Below, piece after piece: positions 31,091 through 41,386 of a stretch of DNA of 64,000 bases. A model generated the notes under the pieces. The model searched no databases and was not told where the DNA came from. It was given only the letters and a program-made list of their open reading frames with translations. The stretch's first letter is position 1; each line of letters opens with the position of its first letter. Made by a program: the position numbers and the translations under genes. Origin of the DNA: Knufia peltigerae (Eukaryota > Ascomycota > Eurotiomycetes > Chaetothyriales > Trichomeriaceae); NCBI GenBank assembly GCA_030247855.1, contig JAPDRN010000137.1:22242-86241 (forward strand), read 5' to 3'.

Positions 31091-31432
31091 AAGAATCGAG
31101 CAAAGCATATATTCATTTGTCAACCACTGGCCTACAACACTCTTTTGTTTTGTGTGTTCTGGAGCGTTCAGAAGTGCATGTATACAATGCATATATAACA
31201 GACTTACAAAGTCAGCCCAAACGCCCACAGACAACAATACCCATCGTAGGTAGGTAGTCTCTCGAGTCAGTAGACAAATACATCGGCCATCGGTCGCGAT
31301 CATGAACAGTCTTTGTCCACCACGATGGTGGCTAACAACAGACTTTATGATTGATTTGCAGAAAGTCCCAGACCCCACGCCCGTGACCATTAATCTATCC
31401 ATGTACATGTACGTTTCAAGTCCCCATCGAGC
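31091..31432. other. Convergent 3' ends, DUF3445 gene and RRP8
   Basis: About 340 bp holding two 3' untranslated regions; nothing else recognised. Confidence 0.5.
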
Positions 31433-32965
31433 TCATCGAGTCTTGTAGACACATGGCTTCAGAACTTTTGCCTCATTCTCGGGAGGGATATCTTCGTCGT
31501 CTCCATGGCCAGCTACAAACTTCATCTTCCCGTCTTGTAACCGCTGATACTCATGCCCGTTCCATTTGAGACCCTTGTGTTTTCCTGCTGTAGGAACACC
31601 AGACTTGACAAATACCATACTGACAAACATCTTGTTGCCCTTGTCAACGGAATCTTCACGAAGGACGAAGCCACGTCGTGAGAATACTTTGACAAAAGCC
31701 GAAATGTCCGTCTCATCGTCAGTATTGCCATCAGCTTCTTCCACAAAGGCCTCGTTGCCCATCTCCTCTCCATCATCGTCGACATTCTTCCTAGATTTCT
31801 GCTGCTTTCGCCTTTTGCCAACACTGTTCTCGACAACACGTCCTGGACCCCGTGTGACTCGTCCGAACCGCGACTTCACTTCCGCCACCCACACCTCTCC
31901 CTTGCCGTCACCACGAAGAATGCGCCATGCCTCTTCAACAAATGAGAGCCAATTCGTGCCCATTAAACTCAGACAAAAAATAGCAATGTCTGCCTCACCC
32001 TCACGGAGGGGGAGAGAGGATATGTCTGCCTTTGTGACAAAAGTATTGGGCGCATGGAGGTCGTAGTTGTGGAATTTGAGGTGTAACTTCTTGACAAGAG
32101 ACTGACAGCCACGTGCGAGGGGAGCGTCGCCACATCCCAGGTCGGCAATTGTACAGGATTCTGTCTTGCGCCTGGGGAGCGGGAGGAGATTTCCTTGGGA
32201 CGAGTTGAGAGGCCCGCGAGTTTTGATCGTGCGGACATAATTGTCTACCGGGTTTTGCGGCCATGAATCTTTGACTTGCTGAGAGAAACCAGCATGGTAT
32301 TCGGTGAAGAGGTCCGGGGAGTTCGTGAAAAGGGACATGGCATCTGAAGATGAGGTGGTATACAGCGTTTCATTGAGATGGCGGAAGCGGGCCGACGTCA
32401 GTTTGGAACGCATCTTGAGTTGAAGAGGTGTGAGCTTGGCTGTCGGTTGTGATGAAGGAGCAGATGCAACGAGATTCTTTGCGGAAGACCCGCGAGGGAA
32501 GACATCGCCCTGCTCATTGGTGTTATCAATGCCATTCCTACCTCTTTGCTCAGGGCTTTCTTTGCGCGGCAGAGACTCTTGATGTTTGCTGCCACTCCCC
32601 GTGTGCTTTCTTGCCCCTTTGTCCCTCTTCCCGACTTTCGGCGGAGCCTTGTCTCTCACGTCTTCTGCGACAGCCTTATTGGCATCAGGCTTAGTTGTGA
32701 CGGCCTTCGGTTGTGACTGAGGCCTTGGCTGCGATTTCGCCGTGGCAGGCTTCTGTGACGGCTTTGCATCCTTGCGCTGACTCCAGAGTCTTTCTAGATC
32801 GGAACCGCTGATTTTCGAGGCTTGACCATCTTGTGGAACGTCCCTCTTCCTCTTCTTGTTCACCGAGGGTTCACTTCGTGTGGACTGAGCCTGGTTTGAC
32901 TTGTGATTTTGCTTCTGCTGCACCAGTGAGGCTGGGGAGATATTCCACCCTGGAGTAGCGAACAT
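31433..32965 (-). CDS. RRP8: RRP8 rRNA adenine-N1 methyltransferase
   Basis: Intronless, 510 aa. The first 180 residues are Lys/Gln/Ser-rich and disordered, as in other Rrp8 proteins, and contain KKRKRD-type nuclear signals. The catalytic part starts near LTPLQLKMRSKLTSARFRHL and LNETLYTTSS. The SAM-binding motif I is IADLGCGDAPLA at about residue 272. FCLSLMGTNWLSFVEEAWRI and GEVWVAEVKSRFG follow, both typical. Yeast Rrp8 makes the m1A645 modification of 25S rRNA in the nucleolus and helps early cleavage of pre-rRNA. An acidic insert (DDDGEEMGNEAFVEEADGN) precedes the last beta strands. Confidence 0.93.
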   Translation of the reverse strand: MFATPGWNISPASLVQQKQNHKSNQAQSTRSEPSVNKKRKRDVPQDGQASKISGSDLERLWSQRKDAKPSQKPATAKSQPRPQSQPKAVTTKPDANKAVAEDVRDKAPPKVGKRDKGARKHTGSGSKHQESLPRKESPEQRGRNGIDNTNEQGDVFPRGSSAKNLVASAPSSQPTAKLTPLQLKMRSKLTSARFRHLNETLYTTSSSDAMSLFTNSPDLFTEYHAGFSQQVKDSWPQNPVDNYVRTIKTRGPLNSSQGNLLPLPRRKTESCTIADLGCGDAPLARGCQSLVKKLHLKFHNYDLHAPNTFVTKADISSLPLREGEADIAIFCLSLMGTNWLSFVEEAWRILRGDGKGEVWVAEVKSRFGRVTRGPGRVVENSVGKRRKQQKSRKNVDDDGEEMGNEAFVEEADGNTDDETDISAFVKVFSRRGFVLREDSVDKGNKMFVSMVFVKSGVPTAGKHKGLKWNGHEYQRLQDGKMKFVAGHGDDEDIPPENEAKVLKPCVYKTR

Positions 32966-35476
32966 GGGGACGCTGCAGAAGGAATTATCAGGATGCTAGT
33001 GCGGGTGTAGATCTCAGCTGATACAGGAGAGTCGCATAAAGTATGGCTTGGGCAAAAATTTGGCGTGTGTTTTCGGTGCAGATGGTGCACAATCGATATA
33101 GCGTCACCAAAAAAAATTGTACTTCAGTTTTGCACTTGCCAAAGACGGAAGGGAAGTTGCCGTACCGTGGGAAAGTGGCAGGCCAGGATTAGCGGCCTTG
33201 CTAGGCTTTGCGCAGCCTAACAGAGGTTCCTGGGGGGAAGGTCTGAGGGGCACTAAGGTCAAGCTACAGGGGTGAGTTGGGCTCACTATACAGTGGCATC
33301 TCAGGTGGGGAAGTTTGCCGTCGTGCCTCAGCGCCTCGATTTTCTCCTCCCCTGTTCCTCATCGTACATCGTTCTCCTCCTCCATTTTCACATCCCTGTC
33401 TTTCCCACCACAATAATGTTCCTCCGTTAAAAAGTCCGCCAACTTGAGATTCCGCACTGGAGCAGTCGAGCACACTGATCGGCCGATTCTCGCGCAGCTT
33501 CATGTGCTTATTCCCGGCACAGGTTGCTTGACTAGACCCCATCAATCTCTTTCCAGCGCCCTGAGGCTCTTGACAGTAAACCGGAACCGCTGCAGCTCGG
33601 ATCGTGCAGCAAAGACTAGCCCGATTGAGAGCCTAGATCCTCCTTATAGCGAATCGCCTGCCTTCCATCGACCCAAAGATGATGACAACACGAACTATGG
33701 TCTGCACCGGGCTCAGAAGGGCTTGCACGTTAAAAATAGTTGGGTCAAGTATCTGACATGGTTTGAGCCCACAACGGTTCATCAATCCAGATACTCAGAG
33801 AGCCGCCATCACTGGGCAGCATCATCCTGGTCATTCGTGGCCTTTTTGACTACAATTGTCTCTCAGATCAACCTACAGTAACTAGCTGTTGAACGCCGTG
33901 GCAGTTCCCGGGCGACCGGCATCATGCATCCAGCCTTCTCAATCTCCCGCCGTGCTATCCAGTAAACCTTTGTCACACGATCGCCGTGACAAGTCTTTCT
34001 TTCAAGAAATGGACCTTGAAGCTGGCTCCCCTATTTTTGACAGCGGGTGGAGGTTCCGGACACCACGTTCTCCCAAGACCTTTGACAGCGAATCCGCTCT
34101 CGCGTTGTTTCCCCAATGTTTCTCAGATTGACGACCCTCGTGGAGGGTTTCAAGCCTGATCGACTACTGCACACTACGAGGACATACCATTCCTTCAGGG
34201 ATTCGCATCTTGTCAATGTACACATAGACATGTCAATATTCATACCGCATGAACGATCGCAATCCTAGATACACCCAGGCTAGACTCTGTACCTCGGCGC
34301 CTCTCGAAAGATGCACAGTTTGCAGGTGGTGGGGCTGTGATCTACAGTCTGCCAGGTCCGAGGACCAACGGCTACGGCCATTATTGTTGACCGAACCGCA
34401 CGGAATGATAGCAGTGAAATCATCCCGGCTGGTTGTGCCTAGTGACGGTACTGTACCACAGTGTCGCCCGGAATGTTGAGCACCAGCCTGGGCGTTCAAT
34501 AAACCTCTCACCAAATTGGGCAAGCTCACAGCCTAAGGGGCTCCACAGCTACCCTGGAAAGGGCACCCTGGCCCCATTTCTTCTCACTTCACAGACATGA
34601 CAGGCTGCATCGAGGTCACAACGAGAGAAGATGAGAAGGCTTCTTATCCAAATCAGCCCTATCAGTATGTATGTTTCCCGAACCTCTGTGTGAGCCACTG
34701 GAGATCCGGTCTCAGGGCTAATGTTTCCTTTTGACACCCGCCATTCAAGTCTGTTGTTGCGATCAGGGTGGCATGACATGGGCTAAAGACGCTCCGTCAG
34801 TGCATCCTGCCCTCCGTTGGTTCTTGTGCCTCTCCTACTTCAAAGAGGAGCACTCGTCCTACCTTCACAGGAGCGTGTATTGTCCTGTGCACCTTGCAGG
34901 GGTCTAGTTGTTTGATAACCCTTTTGGCCTTCTGTTTGATTGTAACGAACCGGCCAATCACCACCAAAGCTATCTGGCTAATGCACATTGCCTAGACAGT
35001 CTCAGCATCTAACCATTCCTATTCTTGAGAATATCACATCAGCTACCCATATACCCTTGGGCATACACCAGTTTCTGTCAGAAGCTAGTATCCGGCTCCT
35101 CCTTTCCGTCACTATAATCCAGGCTTTTCCCCTGGCACGCATTGTGGTTGGAGCCGGCAGCAGCATGAGATCTCCGCGCCAGCCCTTGAATCGGTATTCT
35201 GGAGATGCTTGAATCTGATGTATATACCTGGTACCCTTCTGTGTCCATATTTCAGACTCTTGTTGTCAGCCTCACAAATCTGTCACTTTGCAATAGACCA
35301 ATGTTTGTTCTGAACGCAACATCACAAACCGGAGTTTGCTGTCATCATCGACATTCGGTTGACCCCTATTACCAGTTCTTGATTGCTCCGAAGCGTGGTA
35401 CATTCGACCCTCGACTCTCGCGTTCACCGTCGGCACATTCTATATAGAACTCGCCCACGCTGGCCATTAAGACCCC
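32966..35476. other. Long gene-poor interval, 2.5 kb
   Basis: This is the largest stretch without an assigned gene. It separates the divergent RRP8 and second Zn2Cys6 genes and must hold both promoters. A + strand frame at 33444-33881 (145 codons) and one at 33889-34131 are open but show no family signature and lack clear splice links. I see no repeats or transposon ends. It may contain a lineage-specific gene, a long leader or regulatory sequence. Confidence 0.45.
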
Positions 35477-38400
35477 ATGTCTCCCTCACCCAGAGATGAC
35501 GACTCTATTGATGCGGAGGAGGCTCCAAATAAGCCAGACGATTCGCCAGAGAATGACACAGCTCAGAAACAACAATCATCAGCCAAGAGACGGACTAAAA
35601 CTGGATGTCTGAGTAAGTCTACTATGTTTTTATCAGGCCGACTAAGCTAGTCTCTCGCTCACAGTTTTCAGCATGCCGGAAGAGACGTATAAAATGCGGA
35701 GAAGAGAAGCCGGTATGTCTTGACTCAAAGTGTTGAGTTTCATCTCTGATGTCCATTGTCCTAGATATGCAGAAATTGCACCAAGTCCAAACGCGAATGT
35801 CTTGGATATGCTCAACCTGTAGTCTACAGACAACAGAGTCAGGAGCCACACAATCCACGATTTGACCAAGATGAATCAATGGGCTCGAATCAATTCAGAA
35901 CCTTCGTTTCCGGATCTTTTCCTAACCCATCGTTTCTGTCGGAGACCCAGAACACAGCGCCATATCAAACTTTTGATCCATCAGGATCTTCGTCCTACCA
36001 GCACCTTCCCTTTAGCGCAAGTTATCATGCGTACACTCCCACCTTCGCCGAGGGCCAGATACCACTCGGACCCACAAGCCAGTCAGAATGGCAAAGTGTC
36101 CAGAATTCAGTTGATCAGCCCGCCCTGAACATGCTCAGCTCGCCGGGTTTGGTTGGGCCATCGAGAGTGATTGACCATAATTACTACGCCGCACGCACGG
36201 AGCCCAACTATGATCAATATGGCCAGCACACGAATAGCTGGGGGCCACTGGGACCATGGTCGATCTCTCCTCAAATGCCGTATCCAACACCACCTTTTCC
36301 AGGCGAGATGATGTTCCAGGACCACAGTCAGAGCGCAAGTGATTATCCACAAGATCCGTCGCAATTCGCTCGAAACCCCTTTCGCCATGGTGACCTGCAA
36401 GGTACGAACACACTGCAATTCTACTCCATTCTACCGGTCGGCTCTGGCTAAACCCCTCTAGAAGAACCTCATGCTGGTCGGCAATACCATGGGGATAGTT
36501 CGCGTCAATTCACCCCATCCTCTGGAGGAGCTTCATTCCCAAATTCGACCGCCCCGATATCTGCAGGCTCTGGCTATTATGATGACCCTGATGACCCATT
36601 TGACGTGGACTCAGAGGAAGAGAATCTGTCATACCAAGCTGCCGCGGAGAACTTAACACATGCACTCGACCAGTCTGAGCAGCACAAAAGGAGAATGTTT
36701 CGGCTCAATGCTTCTCGTCGAGCGAGTCAAACTCTGACAAACTTTCGACCATCTACTACGATCTCACCACTCCGGGAGGAGCGCAATCAACATCTCTTCC
36801 GTCATTTTGTGGAAGTGACTAGCCAGTGTATTTCCGTGTTCGAGCGACATCACTTCAGTTCCATTGCTGGGCCGGCGAGAACCCTGTGGAACTTCACACT
36901 CCCGTCCATGGCTATGTCTCACCCTGCTCTCGCACATGGAATTCTAGCACTGGGCGCCTTACACCTCTCGAAATTACAAAAAGCTTCGGACGCAACTGCT
37001 GTTAAGCACTTCACATATGCGGTGCGAAGGGTAGGGCGGCTTTTAGGGTTACCTATGAGGCGTCTCGAGATTGCCACATTGGCGACCGTCCTAGTTCTTG
37101 GTTTCTATGAAGTCATGAGCGGGGATCATTCTCGCTGGAATCTACACTTATCTGGTGCCACTAGCCTAGTCCTTGAACATGATTACGCAGGGATGACTCG
37201 CAACGCAAGGCGCATGCGGAACGGTGCAAAAGCAAGGGTCAACCAATGGATGGCTCGCTTTGCTCTCACAGAAGAGAACTATGCTCGTGTTGCGGGGATA
37301 CCACTGGCTCTCCTTGATGATATTGATTGGGATGTCGATTCCGCCTTGATCTCCCGGCTGACCGGACTCTCGGTGAATTATGACCATCAAGTTCAGCCTC
37401 AATTCCCAACACAAAGCCTGGCAGCGAGTCTTACGGACAAGGATATCGAGGATTTCAAGGCCAAGATGGATCTGAGATGGTGGTATTGCAAGCAAGATGT
37501 GTTCCAAAGCTGCATCGGAGGTGATCGGCTCATGTTACCATTCGAAGACTGGAAGTACTGTCCGCCTCGAGGTCAGCTCGGACGATCAGCGAATCCCTAC
37601 GCAACCCTGGACCATCTTTGTTTGATCATGGCGCGCATAGCAGATTACAGTGGAAAAGATCGAGTTCGAAAGCAACGCGCTTTGGCAGCAGCCGGAGGTG
37701 AATGGAGACCTCCAACATGGTTGTTCGGACCTCAGGGGCCAGCAAGCGGCAAAAGCGAAGGATCCAAAAGCCCAGGCCTGGGAACCTCTTCTGCTAGTCC
37801 TCATCCTGGAAAATCTGGCGGTTCAAACATGTCTGCGGGCACGAATGCTTCCAAAGCTACGACAGCACCCAGTGCTAATGAAGGTAGAGCCCGTCAGAGT
37901 AAACCCGCTCCCAAGGGCACGAGTCCACCAGATCGACTTCCAACGATGGGCATGATTCCTCCACCTGAAGCTCCCATCCAAATGCACTCTGCATTCAAGA
38001 CTATGGATGCAAATCTGAAGGATCCTGCTTTCACAGGAACGACACGCGACAATAAGCCAACGCAGCCTCGAAACCTCGAAGACGAAACCTCCAGAGCTTT
38101 CAAGGAGCATGAGGATATTACAAGTGCATTTGATCTTTTTGCCAGGTCTTTGGGTCCAGACTTCGACCCCCTTCCATACACCGATACTCCAATAGCGACC
38201 CCTTTCGGGCCTGCTTTAGTCTATAGAAACCCGGGAATCGCATGTATCTGGGCATTCTACCATGTTGGCAGAATACTTCTATGCCGTTCTCATCCAGAGA
38301 TGCCTCCAGCCGCGATGGTAGCGGCCAGCGTTACGGCCCATCTGACTCGGGATCATGCCCAGGCAATTGGGAAGATCTGTGCTGGTCTATATGCGACACA

Positions 38401-38869
38401 GCAGTACAACCAGTCCGGGGCGTTGGATCCCACCTTTGCTGGTGCTTGCATGGAGAGCACCTTTTACCTGCTCTTCGCTGGAGTACAGTATACGGATCCC
38501 GGACAACGCGGCTGGACCATCAGCAAATTACGAGACATTTCTCAGAGGTGCGGATGGCATACATCTGCTGCTGTTGCGGCCGCCTGTGAAACTACCTGGG
38601 AACGGATGGGCCAAGCAGGTAGAGCTCCACCCTATGAACGAAAGCTAGATCCTCGCAACCACGACGACCGACAAACAGGTCTGGGTCCAAGGGGGCCTGA
38701 TGCTTCTCCCATGGCCGGAGACTCCTCAAACGCTCTGAAGGATCACGAATCTGCTTTTGTAGTTCACGACCGGAGTTTGATCGACCGCTCTAATTCCACA
38801 AGGGTTCATTGGGCTCTTGGACTACTGTCCGTCGAGGAGGACATCAAGAATATGAAGTTGAATGAATAG
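35477..38869 (+). CDS. Zn(II)2Cys6 transcription factor, fungal_trans_2-like
   Basis: Four exons: 35477-35612, 35672-35712, 35765-36401 and 36462-38869. All introns are GT-AG; 3222 nt, 1073 aa. The zinc cluster is spread over exons 1-3, and splicing gives TGCLTCRKRRIKCGEEKPIC followed by RNCTKSKREC, spacing C-x2-C-x6-C-x6-C-x2-C-x6-C at residues about 44-71. A long Tyr/Pro/Ser/Gln-rich segment follows. The regulatory part has ERHHFSSIAGPARTLWNFTL, AMSHPALAHGILALGALHLS, MRRLEIATLATVLVLGFYEV and a second helical region with IACIWAFYHVGRILLCRSHP. A disordered insert (residues about 480-600, Ser/Gly/Lys-rich) interrupts it. Such architecture is common among regulators of secondary metabolism and nutrient use; targets unknown, and no biosynthetic cluster is visible nearby. 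Confidence 0.87.
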
Positions 38870-39155
38870 TGTCCCATGTGTCGACGACACTTGGTAAGAT
38901 AGCTGCACAGCCGTTTGAAGCGACTGACTAGATGTTACGCCGATGTCACTGTCAGGGTGAGATGCCCTACTGCACCAGATCACCACATTGCACCTGCTCT
39001 GAATGCTGAACTTCCTGCTTTTAAGCACCCCCTAGCCCTTTCCGTGACAACGACTACCCTCAAGTCATGGTGACTGGACTACTCGCCATTTCACTCAACC
39101 TCTATCAAGACAAGCTTTTGGGACTTCTCCATTAACGATACGGAATATTATAACG

Positions 39156-40937
39156 ATGAATAACACTCGGAAAGATGTTCCTTCATATTTTGATCTTCCC
39201 CTCCGGAGGCGGACTCCATCGTCAGAAGCGAGTACCTCCATCTCTCCCAGTACTGCCGTCAGTAACATTCGTCGCACCCCCCGTCGGCCACCACTGGTCC
39301 AGGAAAGCCATCGCACGCAGTCGGATTTTGGTGCTGTCCTCAAACGAAATCGTGTCCAGGTTATAGACGAACTTCTTCCCGCCGAAATCGAACCCCGTCC
39401 AGCGTCTGCGCCTCAGCCTGAAATGTTCCGATCCGAGGAAGGGCACGAACAAAGCGGGACTGAAGGTTATCTCGAATGCGAGCTTCAGGCATGCCGAAGA
39501 GGACCTCATTCAATCTCTGGTACTTCATCTTCGGATGCTGGCTTTCAAATCCCAAAGGAGAGCCGTTCTATTTCTCTGCGACGACCGCACTGGATAAGGA
39601 CTTCCTCGGGCAACGCTTGGCTTCACCAGAAGACGTCTTCCTCCTTCGAGACAGATGGCACGAACAATTCCCTACGAAAGACACCCGAGACGCCTACACT
39701 CACAATACGTACCGAGCAAACACCTTTGAAACCACCAGTACCACAAAGGGTGGCCTCTAGCCAAAGGCAAAGGTCCTCCATTGTCGTCGAGACCCCATTC
39801 TCCGAGCAGAATCAGAACGCACAGGGGACAGGAATCATCTCAGAACCTACCGTCGATTCATCATCTCGCAAAAGCTCATTGAATCCTAGACGTCTCTTCT
39901 CAGCTCCACTGCAATTAGTCCAGAAAATCATTCATACGAGAGGGCAGGATAAACAAACCCAGACTCCTTTTGAGTCACCTTCTCCTATCAGCAGACATTC
40001 TACACGACTTGAAGATCACGCGACCACGATGAAGATGCATTATACTTCTAATACTCTCAAGCGGGTCAGTGCTGTCCTCCATGATCTGGCCAAGCAAAGC
40101 ACAAAAGTCAATCAATCTAATTCGTCGGAAGGACCAAGTCCACTGTTGAAACCTCTAAGGAGCAGAACTCTTTCAGACAAGTCAGCGACACAGAAGGCAC
40201 GGAGAAGTCCACGGACAACACAAGGGATTGTTTCTCAGTCTACGATATATCAGCAGCAAAAGAGTATCGAGCACTTTCCTGATTTCGCGTCTGATACTTC
40301 AAGTCAACTCAATCTGCGAATGGGTATTCAGCCGACCAATACACCAGAAGAACAGGCCACATACAAAGTCAAGAGAAGGGCAAGTGCAGAGACCGAGGAG
40401 TTTATGAAGATAGACATCAGTGTCCGAGGCAAGACCAGCTATTTGCCAAGCGAAGCACGACGTATTCATACACCTCCTCTCCCCGAAGAAGGTGCTGACG
40501 GAAGATGGAGAGGGTTCTTCTTCGACTACAACGCACCTCAATCCACCCCCTACCTCCCAATGTCTGGGCATATAACTAACGGAAGCGAAAGTTCAGCGAC
40601 CAACGAGGGTGAAGGTCTCAGCAGAACATCGTCACTTCCCAAGGGTCTGGGAAGGACCAAGAGCAACCGGATCAAAAGGGTGGTGAGCGGCGACTGGTTC
40701 GATGTCAAACTTCAACAGGTTGATGTTGGACAAGACCCTTCACGCATCATCGAGCCTAAATGTGGCGAAAAGAGACTGAACTCGCCTGGTCTGTTCAAGG
40801 CGTCTTTTCAAGGCCACGATGAAAAACACTGTGACGTTACCATACCGGAACACTTACCCAGCAGCCCATTGTGTCCAAGGCATCCAAGATATTGGCGAGT
40901 CGTGAAGAATAAGGGTAGCCACTTCCGGGGGTGTTAG
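39156..40937 (+). CDS. Disordered protein of unknown function
   Basis: Single open frame of 593 aa, rich in Ser, Thr, Arg, Pro and Gln with almost no hydrophobic core: intrinsically disordered. The C-terminal part is better ordered: RWRGFFFDYNAPQ, RVVSGDWFDVKLQQVD and IPEHLPSSPLCPRHPRYWR. The sequence PEHLPSSPLCP near the C-terminus recurs in many uncharacterised filamentous-ascomycete proteins, which supports a real gene. No enzymatic motif. The first ATG (39156) is used; introns are not required. It lies 286 bp downstream of the second Zn2Cys6 gene in the same direction. Confidence 0.7.
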   Translation: MNNTRKDVPSYFDLPLRRRTPSSEASTSISPSTAVSNIRRTPRRPPLVQESHRTQSDFGAVLKRNRVQVIDELLPAEIEPRPASAPQPEMFRSEEGHEQSGTEGYLECELQACRRGPHSISGTSSSDAGFQIPKESRSISLRRPHWIRTSSGNAWLHQKTSSSFETDGTNNSLRKTPETPTLTIRTEQTPLKPPVPQRVASSQRQRSSIVVETPFSEQNQNAQGTGIISEPTVDSSSRKSSLNPRRLFSAPLQLVQKIIHTRGQDKQTQTPFESPSPISRHSTRLEDHATTMKMHYTSNTLKRVSAVLHDLAKQSTKVNQSNSSEGPSPLLKPLRSRTLSDKSATQKARRSPRTTQGIVSQSTIYQQQKSIEHFPDFASDTSSQLNLRMGIQPTNTPEEQATYKVKRRASAETEEFMKIDISVRGKTSYLPSEARRIHTPPLPEEGADGRWRGFFFDYNAPQSTPYLPMSGHITNGSESSATNEGEGLSRTSSLPKGLGRTKSNRIKRVVSGDWFDVKLQQVDVGQDPSRIIEPKCGEKRLNSPGLFKASFQGHDEKHCDVTIPEHLPSSPLCPRHPRYWRVVKNKGSHFRGC

Positions 40938-41386
40938 ATGCACGGGATCGGTTTGGATGAGAGCATCGTTTGATGGATATGATGGGATGTCGTATGCGGG
41001 AGCACTCATGGGGTTGGATCGCCGTGGAGCAGGGATTTATCGACCACAAGCCTGTCTGCTAATGCAAGAGAAGGTCAAAATTTGTCGTCTACTCGTTGCA
41101 CGATGACGGGGACTGAGGTGCAGTAATTAGATCTCCGGAAGACGACTGTGTCATTCGGATACGGTGTGTGTGTATTGTTACAGGATGAATAGGTAATTAA
41201 TTCTAATGGTATACAACGTTAGGACAAAGTTTATCATGTTTTTCAGGGATCATTAGAGACTCGCCGAGTTTGAAGTCTAACATAGGTTTAGGTATCTAGT
41301 AATTATCAAATGGACAAGAAAATCGTGATTCTTGAATCCTCTCGAGTCTCGCTGTGGTTGTTAAGAGCTCCGAAAACACATCACGA
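40938..41386. other. Convergent 3' ends
   Basis: About 450 bp between the disordered-protein gene and the zinc-binding-protein gene; AT-rich, no gene seen. Confidence 0.5.

Noticed and set aside
35477..40937. Secondary-metabolite cluster around the second Zn2Cys6 gene
   Set aside because: No polyketide, peptide, terpene or tailoring gene nearby; the FAS genes are the housekeeping pair with standard architecture.
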